Source: an uncultured Roseburia sp. (GTDB lineage: Bacteria; Bacillota; Clostridia; Lachnospirales; Lachnospiraceae). From it: DNA of 64,000 nt. The notes under the pieces were generated by a model. That model ran no database searches. It was not told the origin of the DNA and saw nothing but the letters and a program-made list of their open reading frames with translations. The stretch covers positions 1 to 64,000 of the forward strand of contig CALZGM010000014.1 in assembly GCA_945787015.1 (NCBI GenBank), in the 5' to 3' direction. Position numbers and translations under genes: made by a program. Shown piece by piece: positions 1 through 8,709 of this stretch. Numbering within the stretch: position 1 is the first letter of the stretch; each line of letters starts with the position of its first letter.

Positions 1-316
1 ATTTTGCTGCAAAATTTGGTTTATCGTTACGTATATTGAAGAGAGAAAGAGACTGACTTTTTTCTGTTCGTTTGGGAGCATATTAGAAGTTCTTTATCTA
101 TACTTCACAGTCAGCGGGAAAATGGCATGGATGCCATTTTTAACGGCAAGTGACACGGATGTCACTTTGCCGTGACGCGTTATGACTATAAAAAATTTCA
201 TGTATAGATAATAGAACTTCTTATATGCGTACATCCGAATAGAAAAAAACCAGTCTCTTTCTCTCTTCCTCAATATACGAAACAATAAATCAAAATTTTG
301 TACTAAATACCTCTTT
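1..316. repeat. Long palindromic repeat element, copy A
   Basis: The two halves are imperfect inverted repeats about 110 bases long. The left arm contains GAGAGAAAGAGACTG near 40-55, and its reverse complement CAGTCTCTTTCTCTC lies near 251-265. The arms continue inward through AGAAGTTCT and TATCTATAC. The middle holds two smaller hairpins: ATGGCATGGATGCCAT near 123-138, and GGCAAGTGACA paired with TGTCACTTTGCC near 143-171. The same outer arms recur at 37939-38119. The copy may begin just before the window. No transposase is seen, so this resembles a MITE-like or structured-RNA repeat. The only reading frame across it (minus strand, 94-327) is a by-product of the palindrome. Confidence 0.75.
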
Positions 317-381
317 GACACATCCACCCCATATCTCTATAATATTCCATAAAAGAAATAGAAAAGTACGAAGGAGTTTTT

Positions 382-1203
382 ATGCCAAACATCATAGAAG
401 TAACAGATTTTACAGCATCGGAACTGGATATTTACGCTCGACTAAATGAGACACAGCTGCTTCATTATTATGAACCGGATATAGGAATATTTATTACAGA
501 GAGTCCGAAAGTAGTGGAGCGTGCATTAAATGCCGGGTATGAGGCAATTTCATTTCTGGTGGAGCCAAGGCATATTGAGGGTGAAGCTGCAGGGGTGATT
601 GCACGTTGCGGTGATATACCGGTGTATACAGCAGAACTGCCGGTGCTGACACAGTTGACAGGTTTTCAGATGACAAGGGGCGTCCTTTGTGCCATGAAGC
701 GTAAGAAGCTGCCGGGTATTGAAGAAGTCTGCGCGGGAGCACGGCGTATTGCTGTTTTGGAAAATGTAGTGAATCCTACGAATGTAGGTGCAATTTTTCG
801 CTCGGCTGCAGCATTAAATATGGATGCGGTACTGCTTACATCCGGCTGCAGTGACCCTTTGTATCGGCGGGCGGCGAGAGTCAGCATGGGTACGGTTTTT
901 CAAGTCCCATGGACTTATTTTAGGGAAGGAACGTGGCCGAAGGACGGCATGGAGTCCTTGAAAAAGTTGGGCTTTAAGACGGCGGCCATGGCATTAAGCA
1001 ACGATGCAGTCGATATCGATGATCCGGCACTTATGGCAGAAGAAAAACTGGCAGTTGTATTGGGGACTGAAGGTGACGGGCTGGCTAAAACTACGATTGC
1101 GGACTGCGATTATACCGTATGTATTCCGATGTCGCATGAAGTCGATTCATTAAATGTGGCAGCAGCCAGTGCAGTTGCATTCTGGCAGTTTGGAAAAAAA
1201 TAA
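382..1203 (+). CDS. TrmH/SpoU-family RNA 2'-O-methyltransferase
   Basis: A 273-residue protein of the SpoU/TrmH (SPOUT) family, which methylates ribose 2'-OH groups of rRNA or tRNA using SAM. The C-terminal half carries the three family motifs in order: NPTNVGAIFRSAAAL (about residues 130-145), LGTEGDGL (about 227-234) and IPMSHEVDSLNVAAA (about 248-262), which build the trefoil-knot SAM site. The N-terminal 110 residues fit an RNA-binding substrate domain. The start is well supported by GAAGGAG seven bases upstream. The target nucleotide cannot be told from sequence. It appears to be a single-gene unit downstream of the palindromic repeat. Confidence 0.9.
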   Translation: MPNIIEVTDFTASELDIYARLNETQLLHYYEPDIGIFITESPKVVERALNAGYEAISFLVEPRHIEGEAAGVIARCGDIPVYTAELPVLTQLTGFQMTRGVLCAMKRKKLPGIEEVCAGARRIAVLENVVNPTNVGAIFRSAAALNMDAVLLTSGCSDPLYRRAARVSMGTVFQVPWTYFREGTWPKDGMESLKKLGFKTAAMALSNDAVDIDDPALMAEEKLAVVLGTEGDGLAKTTIADCDYTVCIPMSHEVDSLNVAAASAVAFWQFGKK

Positions 1204-1228
1204 TTTATAAAAAATTTAGAGTTATGAT

Positions 1229-1257
1229 TTGACATTTGGGAAAGATAGTAGTAACAT
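1229..1257 (+). promoter_or_regulatory. Sigma-A-type promoter for the hemolysin III-like gene
   Basis: TTGACA at 1229-1234 and TAACAT at 1252-1257 are separated by 17 bases, about 90 bases before the start codon at 1348. Confidence 0.55.
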
Positions 1258-1347
1258 AATCGCATGACATAGTATTGAAAACTACATCAAGAGATTATTA
1301 AAACTGCAAAAAGTGATATGAAGAATGACAAAAAAGGAGTGACTCAA

Positions 1348-1998
1348 ATGCAGATTACAATTCGAGAACCGGGGAGTGCAATTACACACTTTATAGGCAT
1401 GATGTTGGCTGTTTTTGCGGCGATGCCGCTTTTGGCAAAGGCTGGTATGACAGGAAACAGTGCTGATGTAACAGCCATGATGATTTTTGCCCTTAGTATG
1501 GTTAGTTTATATGGAGCAAGCACCTTGTATCATTCGCTCAATGTAACAGGGCGCGTATTAAAGATTTTTAAAAAATTAGATCACATGATGATTTTTGTCC
1601 TGATTGCAGGCTCTTATACCCCGGTATGCATGATTGTACTGGGTGGAGATTCCGGCTATAAGCTGCTTGCAGCTGTATGGGGAATCGCACTGGCAGGCAT
1701 TTTAATAAAGGCATTCTGGGTGACCTGCCCGAAGTGGTTTTCTTCTGTAATCTATATCGCAATGGGATGGGTATGTGTTTTCGCCTTTGGAGAACTTCTG
1801 GCAACATTGCCATGGGCAGCGTTCCTATGGCTTTTGGCAGGCGGATTGTTTTACACCGCAGGCGGAGTGATTTATGCACTTAAGTGTCCGATTTTTAATT
1901 TAAAGCACAAATGGTTTGGCAGTCATGAAATCTTCCATGTATTTGTTATGCTGGGTAGTGCATGTCATTTCATATTTATGTATCATTATGTATTGTAA
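1348..1998 (+). CDS. Hemolysin III / YqfA-type membrane protein (PAQR-like)
   Basis: A 216-residue integral membrane protein of the hemolysin III family, with about seven hydrophobic segments. Family signatures are STLYHSLN (around residue 50), KKLDHMMIFVLIAGSYTP (around 70-87) and the C-terminal HEIFHVFVMLGSACHF, which supply the conserved His/Asp/Ser residues thought to bind zinc in PAQR-like proteins. The start at 1348 is preferred over an upstream in-frame ATG at 1318 because AAAAAAGGAG lies at the right distance before 1348 and inside the longer version. Cellular role is poorly defined; the name hemolysin is historical. A strong terminator follows. Confidence 0.85.
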   Translation: MQITIREPGSAITHFIGMMLAVFAAMPLLAKAGMTGNSADVTAMMIFALSMVSLYGASTLYHSLNVTGRVLKIFKKLDHMMIFVLIAGSYTPVCMIVLGGDSGYKLLAAVWGIALAGILIKAFWVTCPKWFSSVIYIAMGWVCVFAFGELLATLPWAAFLWLLAGGLFYTAGGVIYALKCPIFNLKHKWFGSHEIFHVFVMLGSACHFIFMYHYVL

Positions 1999-2011
1999 GG
2001 TATCGTTATAG

Positions 2012-2043
2012 AAGGGGGTGTTGCGAAGCAACGCCCTCTTTTT
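2012..2043 (+). terminator. Intrinsic terminator
   Basis: GGGTGTTGC and GCAACGCCC pair around a GAA-type loop and are followed by CTCTTTTT. It ends the hemolysin III-like transcript. Confidence 0.85.
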
Positions 2044-2125
2044 ATGTATCACAATTTTTTCATCTTTTCTAACGAATGGAAAAATGATACAATAGTTGCG
2101 GAGAATTTTTAGAGGGAGCTATCTT

Positions 2126-2671
2126 ATGAAATTAATGATTGCGTCGGACATTCATGGTTCGGCTTATTATTGTAGAGAATTATTAGATGCTTTTGAAAGA
2201 GAGCAGGCAGATAAATTAATTTTATTAGGAGATATTTTATATCATGGACCAAGAAATGACCTGCCAAGGGAATATGCACCAAAGGAAGTCATTACCATGT
2301 TAAATGCAAGAGGCGACTGCATCTTATGTGTCCGCGGAAATTGTGATACAGAAGTGGACCAGATGGTGCTGGAATTTCCGATTTTGGCGGATTACGCGGT
2401 GCTTTTTATCGGAAACCGCATGATTTATGCAACCCATGGACATCGGTTTCATAAGGCATCTCTGCCGCCTCTGCAGAAAGGTGACATTTTGCTGCACGGT
2501 CATACGCACATTCCGGCGTGGGAAACTTTTGGCGATGAAAATTTGTACCTGAATCCGGGCTCTGTTTCCATTCCAAAAGAAGAGACTGCTCATGGATACA
2601 TGATTTTAGAGGCTGACAGAGCAGAATGGAAAAATCTTGAAGGGGAAGTATATCATTCTATCATTTTATAA
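2126..2671 (+). CDS. yfcE: YfcE-type metallophosphodiesterase
   Basis: A 181-residue calcineurin-like phosphoesterase of the YfcE/MJ0936 group, which hydrolyses phosphodiester model substrates with two metal ions. Metal-binding motifs occur in order: SDIHGS (about 7-12), GDILYHGPRND (about 36-46), RGNCD (about 69-73), THGHR and GHTHIP. ATG at 2126 is preferred to an in-frame TTG at 2096 because AGAGGGAG precedes 2126 and the shorter protein begins with the usual MKLMIASD beta strand. A 19-base gap leads to mecA, so the genes may be co-transcribed. The physiological substrate is unknown. Confidence 0.9.
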   Translation: MKLMIASDIHGSAYYCRELLDAFEREQADKLILLGDILYHGPRNDLPREYAPKEVITMLNARGDCILCVRGNCDTEVDQMVLEFPILADYAVLFIGNRMIYATHGHRFHKASLPPLQKGDILLHGHTHIPAWETFGDENLYLNPGSVSIPKEETAHGYMILEADRAEWKNLEGEVYHSIIL

Positions 2672-2690
2672 GGAATAGAAGGAACCGTTT

Positions 2691-3380
2691 ATGGAAATCA
2701 AAAGACTAAATAAGAACCAAATCCGATGCACAATAACAGAACAGGAAATAGAGGAACTGGGATTTCAGATCGATGATATTATAGCAAATACAGAGAATGC
2801 CCAAAAGTTCATGCATGTGGTGCTGGAAAAAATAGCAGAGCAGGAGAAAATTGATACAGAGCTGACTTCACCAATTGTACGTGCAGAGTTATTGCAGGAT
2901 CATAGCATGACACTTACTTTTGGCGGTATTACAGAAGAAGAAAAAAGTAGCATGATAGATCGCATGATGAGCATTATCGACCGGCTTGCAGGAAATCTTC
3001 CGGCACAGCATGAATGTAAGGAACCGGAAGATTTTGCAATGACAGCAACGGAAGCATTAGAGAGTGCGGAAGATGATATTTTTAAAAAATCGACACTTTT
3101 TGCTTTGGAATTTTTAAAGTTGGATGAAGCAATTCGGCTTAGTAAAGTTTTCCTGAAAGAAACATGCGTCCCGGAGAGTGCATTATACAAAAAAGGGGAA
3201 AGATACTATTTAATTATGGATTTTATTCATTTTTCAAAGAAGGCATTGCGTCCGTTTGCTTTTGCAGCAGTAGAATACGATACCCGTCATTTCGCTGCGG
3301 AAGCGGCAGTTGCACATATCAAAGAACACGGAACGTGTCTGATTGCGCAGGATGCAATTGCACAATTAATGCAATTATAG
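2691..3380 (+). CDS. mecA: Adaptor protein MecA
   Basis: A 229-residue protein whose N-terminus (MEIKRLNKNQIRCTIT, then EELGFQIDDI) matches the MecA family, the adaptors that deliver substrates to ClpC and help assemble its hexamer. A long acidic central region separates it from the C-terminal domain (about residues 130-229; KALRPFAFAAVEYD and a final helix) that in MecA binds ClpC. No ClpC is in the window; a ClpX-type unfoldase lies at 41.1 kb but uses other adaptors. The gene sits between yfcE and the AEC permease with short gaps, suggesting one transcript. Confidence 0.85.
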   Translation: MEIKRLNKNQIRCTITEQEIEELGFQIDDIIANTENAQKFMHVVLEKIAEQEKIDTELTSPIVRAELLQDHSMTLTFGGITEEEKSSMIDRMMSIIDRLAGNLPAQHECKEPEDFAMTATEALESAEDDIFKKSTLFALEFLKLDEAIRLSKVFLKETCVPESALYKKGERYYLIMDFIHFSKKALRPFAFAAVEYDTRHFAAEAAVAHIKEHGTCLIAQDAIAQLMQL

Positions 3381-3395
3381 AAACGGGGATTAAAA

Positions 3396-4451
3396 ATGAG
3401 TATGGGAATTGTTTTTGGGCAGATGCTTGTTCTGCTTGCAATGATGGCAGTTGGATTTTTCTGCTATAAAAAAGGATGGATGACAGAGGAGTCTGCCGGA
3501 CACCTTTCAAAACTGGTTGTAAATGTGTTTAATCCGGTACTTGTGGTAAATGGTGTGCTGGGGCAAAGCAGTGCCAAAGCGGGGAACGGTGTGACTTGGA
3601 ACATTGCTTTTATTGTAGGATACTTTATTTTCCTAATACTTTTAAGCTATGTCATTCCGCTTGTCTTAAGGCCTGAGGCGCGTTTGAAAAGTATGTATCG
3701 GCTGATGACAATTTTTGGAAATATCGGCTTTATGGGAATCCCGGTGATTAAAAGCATATTTGGGAACGAAGCCATGATATATGTGGCATTTTACATTCTA
3801 GGTTATAATATTATGCTGTATACCTGTGGCGTGCATCTTTCTTTGAAAGCAGCTAAGGAAAATAGTGGAAAGCGCGTTTCCTATTTGGAGGCAGTCGCAG
3901 CGAACGGGACAGAGAATGGGATTCCTTCGGAAAACGAACAAACGGTAACCGGTGTAGACCTTGAATATCAAAGTCTTACAGAAAGAATGATGGGCTTTTT
4001 CAGACAGTTTGTAAATCCGGGTGTTGTGGCAGCAATCGCAGCGGTGATTATTTTTACGGCAGGAATTACGGTTCCGGAGCCGATTTATACTTTTTGTGAT
4101 TATATGGGAAACACCACCATTCCGCTTTCCATGCTTTTAATCGGGGTATCCATGGCACAGGCAAATATGAGGGATGTGTTTACGGACTGGCGGATTTATA
4201 TATTTATCCTTATTCGTATGGTTGCAGTTCCGATTGCAATGACATTTGCATTAAAAGGTTTTGTGGCGGCTTATGCGGTTGACCCGATTGTATTTGGAGT
4301 ATTTATTGTGGAACTGGGAATGCCTGTAGGAAGTATCATCGCGCTCATGGTACGGGAAAAAGGCGCAGATTCTGCTTATTGTACAAGAGGAATTGTACTT
4401 AGTACGTTAGCTTCCATTGTGACTATTCCATTTATCTGTATGTTTATATAA
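3396..4451 (+). CDS. AEC-family permease (auxin efflux carrier fold)
   Basis: A 351-residue polytopic membrane protein of the AEC/BART superfamily, with about ten hydrophobic helices split into two halves by a hydrophilic stretch at about residues 155-195. Family-like motifs include NVFNPVLVVNGVLG in helix 2, GNIGFMGIPV in helix 4 and GNTTIPLSMLLIGVSMA in the second half. Bacterial members export or import small organic acids such as malate or malonate; the substrate here is unknown. The start has a GGGG-type ribosome site in the 15-base gap after mecA, and lspA follows 20 bases later. Confidence 0.85.
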   Translation: MSMGIVFGQMLVLLAMMAVGFFCYKKGWMTEESAGHLSKLVVNVFNPVLVVNGVLGQSSAKAGNGVTWNIAFIVGYFIFLILLSYVIPLVLRPEARLKSMYRLMTIFGNIGFMGIPVIKSIFGNEAMIYVAFYILGYNIMLYTCGVHLSLKAAKENSGKRVSYLEAVAANGTENGIPSENEQTVTGVDLEYQSLTERMMGFFRQFVNPGVVAAIAAVIIFTAGITVPEPIYTFCDYMGNTTIPLSMLLIGVSMAQANMRDVFTDWRIYIFILIRMVAVPIAMTFALKGFVAAYAVDPIVFGVFIVELGMPVGSIIALMVREKGADSAYCTRGIVLSTLASIVTIPFICMFI

Positions 4452-4471
4452 GAAACCGGAGGAGAGAATCG

Positions 4472-4918
4472 ATGCTTTTCCTTGGAATTGCAGCCGGAAT
4501 CTTTGGATTGGATTTTTTCCTGAAACGTTATATCGAGAAACGTTATGCAAGAAAAGTGAGACATCCGAAGCTTGGGAATCTGATTTATATTGAAAAATAT
4601 TATAACGAAGGTGCGATGCTAAATGCCCTGGAAAAACAACCGGGACTTCTGAAAGGATTGCATACCATTCTTTTAGCAGGTGTGTGCATTTGGTTTTATT
4701 TTGTGGTGCGAAAAAATGGCGGAACTATGCAAAAAACAGGTCTTGCTTTTCTGATTGGCGGTGGCATGAACAATTTATTTGACCGCTACACGAAGGGACA
4801 TGTGGTTGATTATGTGGAATTTGGCTTTGGACCAAAGTGGCTACGGAAAATTGTGTTTAATGTTTCGGATTTTTTCGTATTTATTGGTGCAGTATTAACG
4901 GTATTGGGAGAGCGTTGA
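4472..4918 (+). CDS. lspA: Signal peptidase II-like protein
   Basis: A 148-residue membrane protein resembling lipoprotein signal peptidase II. It has four hydrophobic segments, YNEGAML where the family has its NxGAAF motif, and GGGMNNLFDRYTKGHVVDYV, matching the conserved GGxxGNLxDR block with a catalytic Asp. FNVSDFFVFIG supplies the second catalytic Asp. Early sequence (FFLKRYIEKRYARKVRHP) is more basic than in standard LspA, so this may be a divergent paralogue. GGAGGAG precedes the start. The PAP2 gene begins just after its stop, with the two coupled. Confidence 0.8.
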   Translation: MLFLGIAAGIFGLDFFLKRYIEKRYARKVRHPKLGNLIYIEKYYNEGAMLNALEKQPGLLKGLHTILLAGVCIWFYFVVRKNGGTMQKTGLAFLIGGGMNNLFDRYTKGHVVDYVEFGFGPKWLRKIVFNVSDFFVFIGAVLTVLGER

Positions 4919-4919
4919 A

Positions 4920-5414
4920 ATGACAAAAGAACAGTACATAAAAATAACGGAGCCGTTGCGGCAGGATGCAGAGAAAACAAAACGTATCATTAGTATCAAT
5001 CAGATTCTGACAGGGTTGGTATTTTTGATATATCCATTATATATAGTTGTACTTTATGCGGAAAAAGATCCGAAACTAATTAAGACGATTGTAGTGCCTG
5101 CGATTTCTTTTGTGCTGGTGACTGTTTTACGAAGAATTATCAACGCGCCGAGACCCTATGAAAAATTTGAGATTCCTCCGGTAATAGAAAAAGATACAAA
5201 AGGGAAATCGTTTCCCAGCAGGCATGTTTTTTCCGTATTTATCATCGCGGTAACGATTTTTTATTCCCACCCGGGACCGGGGATTCTCATTGGGCTCATG
5301 GGAATTGCTATGGCGGTGATCCGCGTGGCAGGCGGAGTACATGAGCCAAGAGATGTCGTAGCCGGTGCTGTCATTGGAATTTTATGCGGAGTGGTTGGAT
5401 ATTATGTCCTGTAA
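4920..5414 (+). CDS. PAP2-family membrane phosphatase
   Basis: A 164-residue membrane protein of the PAP2/phosphatidic acid phosphatase type. The three active-site motifs are visible: RRIINAPRP (residues about 73-81, with Arg where Lys is usual), FPSRHVFS (about 98-105, PSRH instead of PSGH) and RVAGGVHEPRDV (about 136-147, with the catalytic His and the supporting Asp). Likely substrates are isoprenoid or glycerolipid phosphates. The gene starts one base after the lspA stop, so translation is probably coupled. Its last 33 bases overlap the end of the convergent AraC gene. Confidence 0.88.
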   Translation: MTKEQYIKITEPLRQDAEKTKRIISINQILTGLVFLIYPLYIVVLYAEKDPKLIKTIVVPAISFVLVTVLRRIINAPRPYEKFEIPPVIEKDTKGKSFPSRHVFSVFIIAVTIFYSHPGPGILIGLMGIAMAVIRVAGGVHEPRDVVAGAVIGILCGVVGYYVL

Positions 5415-6254
5415 ATATTTTTTTGGTGATTTTCCAAAAACCTTTTTGAAACATTTATTGAAATAACTGCAGCTTCCAAAGCCGGAATGAAGCGCTGCCT
5501 CTGTGACAGAAAATTTTCCGCTGTTTAGGAGACTGACGGCTTTTTCCAAGCGTAATTGCGCGATGTATTCCGTCAGAGTTGTATGAAATACATTTTTAAA
5601 ATATCTGGAAAAATATTTTGGAGCCATATGAAAATGGAACGCAATGTCATTCAGATAGATTGGCTCTAAAAAATTTTCGTTTATATAATGAAGAATGTCA
5701 CGATGCAATTGATTATCATCGATATTCTTAGATGAGACTATGATTTCTCCATCACGATAGAGCAGATAAATAAGAGATAAGATGCCGCATTTTGTACCTA
5801 ATTGGTAGGCGGTATTTTTTTGCTGATAAATATCAACCAGTTCTTCTACTTTTGCTTTATAAATATCATGCTTTTCCGATAATGAGATATACGTACGGAA
5901 TTTCATTTTTTGCTCTGCGAGAGGAAGTAAAAAGTTCGTGTTGCTATTATCAGAGTTATGGAAAACAAAAGAAGATAACGGAAACAAAATGGTGTAATAC
6001 TCTGTAGGAAGTTCTTCCACTGACATTTCATGAATTTCCTGGCTGTTTACAATAAAAATATCCCCGGCGGTACCAAGGTAGGAATCCTTATCGATAATAA
6101 GATGAAGGTTTCCTTTTTTTATATAGATAATTTCTACTTCATCATGCCAGTGAAGGGAGATATTAAAAGCATGCAAAGAAGCACGGATATGGTATAGTGC
6201 AAAAGGGTATTCTGCAGAGCCATGTGTAATTGGTTCACGTAAATTTTGATTCAT
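5382..6254 (-). CDS. AraC-family transcriptional regulator
   Basis: A 290-residue regulator with an N-terminal cupin-like sensor (HWHDEVEIIYIKKGNLHLII near residue 35) and a C-terminal pair of helix-turn-helix motifs (MAPKYFSRYFKNVF, then GFGSCSYFNKCFKKVFGKSP). The start at 6254 is chosen because GGAGAG sits nine bases upstream; a longer frame to 6314 has no ribosome site. Cupin AraC proteins usually sense carbohydrates and activate a nearby gene. The divergent MATE gene is the obvious neighbour. It overlaps the PAP2 gene tail to tail by 33 bases. Confidence 0.88.
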   Translation of the reverse strand: MNQNLREPITHGSAEYPFALYHIRASLHAFNISLHWHDEVEIIYIKKGNLHLIIDKDSYLGTAGDIFIVNSQEIHEMSVEELPTEYYTILFPLSSFVFHNSDNSNTNFLLPLAEQKMKFRTYISLSEKHDIYKAKVEELVDIYQQKNTAYQLGTKCGILSLIYLLYRDGEIIVSSKNIDDNQLHRDILHYINENFLEPIYLNDIAFHFHMAPKYFSRYFKNVFHTTLTEYIAQLRLEKAVSLLNSGKFSVTEAALHSGFGSCSYFNKCFKKVFGKSPKKYLQDIISNHSA

Positions 6255-6406
6255 AGGATCACTCTCCGGGTTTTCTATAGGTATCAGTCTATCAAAAAAG
6301 TAGAAATAATACAATAATAGATAGAAAAAATACTATTTATAATTGAAAAAGTGAGATAAAATGCAATTAAATATGAAATTTGTTCTTGCAGACAGAAAGG
6401 ATGATT

Positions 6407-7723
6407 ATGGAACGAAAGAATTTATATCAATTATTTGTGCCAATTGCATTTGAAACACTTTTCTATATGCTGGCGGGGATGATTGATACACTGATGTTAT
6501 CTTCCGTAGGAGATGCTGCGGTAGGTGCGGTCGGAACTGCGAATACCTATATCAGTGTCTTTATTATGATGTTTAATATTGTATCCACCGGAATGATTGC
6601 CGTAATGACGCAGTATATCGGTGCAAACATGGAAGGCGTTGCCTATCAGGCAAAACAGCTTGGAGTACTGTTCAATGCAGTACTGGGTGTGGTTCTGGCT
6701 ATATTTCTATTTTTCTTCTCCGGAAATCTGTTAGAACTTGTAGGCGTAGCACCACTTCTTATGGATTATGCAAAGACTTATCTGCAGATAGTCGGAAGCT
6801 TCTGTTTCTTAAATGCACTGATTCCGATTTTTTCCTGCTATATAAGGGCATTTGGTTTTACAAAGCAGCCAATGATAGCAACCGTTGTATCGAATATTAT
6901 TAACTTAATTTTAAATGCGGTATTTTTATTTGTATGTCACTGGGGTGTGGCAGGAGTGGCAATTGCAACGGTCATTTCACGTCTTGTGAATTTCCTGATT
7001 GTTGTATTACTCTCACACATTTTGATTCATGCAAAGGAAAATCCGGATCGTATTTCAAATAAAGAGGTATTGGCGAATATTGTGAAAATTGGCCTGCCTT
7101 CTGCGACAGAGACAATGCTCTATAATATCGCAATGACGCTAACCATTCGCTTCTTAAACCAGATGGATGCAGAAGGTATGAATGTAACAGCTCGTTCTTA
7201 TGCGGCACAGATTGCAAATTTTTCCTATTGTATAGGCGCTGCTTTGGCACAGGCAAATGCGATTATGACAGGCTGGCGTATCGGTGCCAGACAATATGAT
7301 GTATGTGATAAGCAGACAAAGAAGGCTGCTGTGATTGGCGTATTGATTGCTGCGTCTTTAGAAACTTTATTTGCAGTTAGTGCACCGGTTACGGTGGGAT
7401 TGTTTACAAAGGATCCGGTAATGATTTCGTTGGTACAAAAGCTTTTATACATTGATATTGTGTTGGAATGCGGACGCGTGAGCAATCTGGTATTCGGTCA
7501 GGCTTTAAAAACAAGCGGAGATGCACTTTATACCACTATTATAGCAGCCATTTTTATGTATTTATGCATGGTTGGCGGTACATGGTTCTTTGGCATCCAT
7601 ATGGGATTACTTGCCGTTGGCGCATACATCGGTATGGCAATGGATGAATGTGTCAGAGCCGTCTTTATGTTTCTGCGCTGGCGGAGCGGCAAGTGGCGGG
7701 AAAAAGGATTCGTACAGGGCTAA
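6407..7723 (+). CDS. MATE-family multidrug/metabolite efflux pump
   Basis: A 438-residue protein with about twelve hydrophobic helices in two similar halves, typical of MATE cation antiporters (family length about 440-460). It starts MERKNLYQLFVPIAFETLF, the usual MATE helix 1, and contains GVAGVAIATVISRLVNF, the conserved loop at the end of the first half. The ATG at 6407 is favoured over 6401 and an upstream TTG because AGAAAGG lies seven bases before it. The divergent AraC gene upstream may control it. Its stop overlaps by four bases the end of the convergent second AraC gene. Substrate unknown. Confidence 0.9.
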   Translation: MERKNLYQLFVPIAFETLFYMLAGMIDTLMLSSVGDAAVGAVGTANTYISVFIMMFNIVSTGMIAVMTQYIGANMEGVAYQAKQLGVLFNAVLGVVLAIFLFFFSGNLLELVGVAPLLMDYAKTYLQIVGSFCFLNALIPIFSCYIRAFGFTKQPMIATVVSNIINLILNAVFLFVCHWGVAGVAIATVISRLVNFLIVVLLSHILIHAKENPDRISNKEVLANIVKIGLPSATETMLYNIAMTLTIRFLNQMDAEGMNVTARSYAAQIANFSYCIGAALAQANAIMTGWRIGARQYDVCDKQTKKAAVIGVLIAASLETLFAVSAPVTVGLFTKDPVMISLVQKLLYIDIVLECGRVSNLVFGQALKTSGDALYTTIIAAIFMYLCMVGGTWFFGIHMGLLAVGAYIGMAMDECVRAVFMFLRWRSGKWREKGFVQG

Positions 7724-8598
7724 TGAGTCCTTTTTCGATAGGCACTTGGTGTCATTCCATATCGTTTCTTAAAGGCACGATTAAAATAAGATAAATTATC
7801 ATAACCTACTTCTTCGGAGATTACCAAAATAGAAGAGTCCGAAGATAAAAGCAAGCGTGATGCCATGGTGAGCCGATAGTCATTGAGATAATCAATGAAA
7901 GAGGTTCCCATGGTATTTTTAAAATATTTCATAAAATGAGACTGGGAAAGCTGTACTTCAGCAGCAGCGTCCGCAACCGTAATTTTATTCATGTAGTGAT
8001 TCTCAATGTATTTCAGAATGAGCTTTAGCTTTTCCAATGATTTCCCATCTTTCTGCTCTGCAACAGTAATGGAACATTTCTCAATCAAGATATAAAAAAG
8101 CATAAATAACTGGCTTTTTAAGAAAAGCTGATAACCCTTTGGAAACGTTTTGCGGATTTCATCGTTGGCGTCAATACAGGATGCAATCTCATCATAGAAG
8201 GAAGTACCTTTTTTATAGACAGTGGGAACTGCAATCTTTCCATTAAATAAAGGCAGTAGAAAATCTGCATTGCAGGCATCCACAGTTTTTGAAATCAGAA
8301 TATTCGGATGAAAAATGATATTTTCGTATTCCATGGAACTGTCGGCTAACTGCTCAATGGAGTGTAACTGCCCGGGAATAATAAGCACAATGGTACCGGC
8401 GTCAACAATGTATTGGGTAAAGTCTACCGTAACAATACCGCTTCCTTTTTTTATATAAATGAATTCCAGCTCGTCATGCCAGTGTAACGGTACCATTGGG
8501 AAGTCGAGAGGAATGGAACAAAGGTAGGTAATGTAAGGAAATGTTGGGTCACCATGTGAAATTTTTTCTTGGTAATTTTCGTATTCTAATATGTTCAT
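7720..8598 (-). CDS. AraC-family transcriptional regulator
   Basis: A 292-residue paralogue of the regulator at 5382-6254. Both share the cupin signature HWHDELEFIYIKKG (here near residue 38) and end with the AraC tandem helix-turn-helix (QSHFMKYFKNTMGTSF, then YDNLSYFNRAFKKRYGMTP). It is divergent from glgP, with about 110 bases between the two starts, so it could regulate glycogen phosphorylase or itself. It ends inside the MATE stop codon region on the other strand, so the MATE gene is flanked by two related regulators. Confidence 0.88.
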   Translation of the reverse strand: MNILEYENYQEKISHGDPTFPYITYLCSIPLDFPMVPLHWHDELEFIYIKKGSGIVTVDFTQYIVDAGTIVLIIPGQLHSIEQLADSSMEYENIIFHPNILISKTVDACNADFLLPLFNGKIAVPTVYKKGTSFYDEIASCIDANDEIRKTFPKGYQLFLKSQLFMLFYILIEKCSITVAEQKDGKSLEKLKLILKYIENHYMNKITVADAAAEVQLSQSHFMKYFKNTMGTSFIDYLNDYRLTMASRLLLSSDSSILVISEEVGYDNLSYFNRAFKKRYGMTPSAYRKRTH

Positions 8599-8709
8599 GA
8601 TAGGATTGTACCACTTTTTAACCTAATATTACAAGAAAAATCGCATTGATGTGAATATAATCGTATTATAAGAAAAAAGTGACCGTTGTTTATTACATGG
8701 GAGGTAATT

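Noticed and set aside
94..327. Minus-strand frame of 77 residues across the first palindromic repeat
   Set aside because: It lies wholly within inverted repeat sequence, has no ribosome site and is not kept in the second copy.
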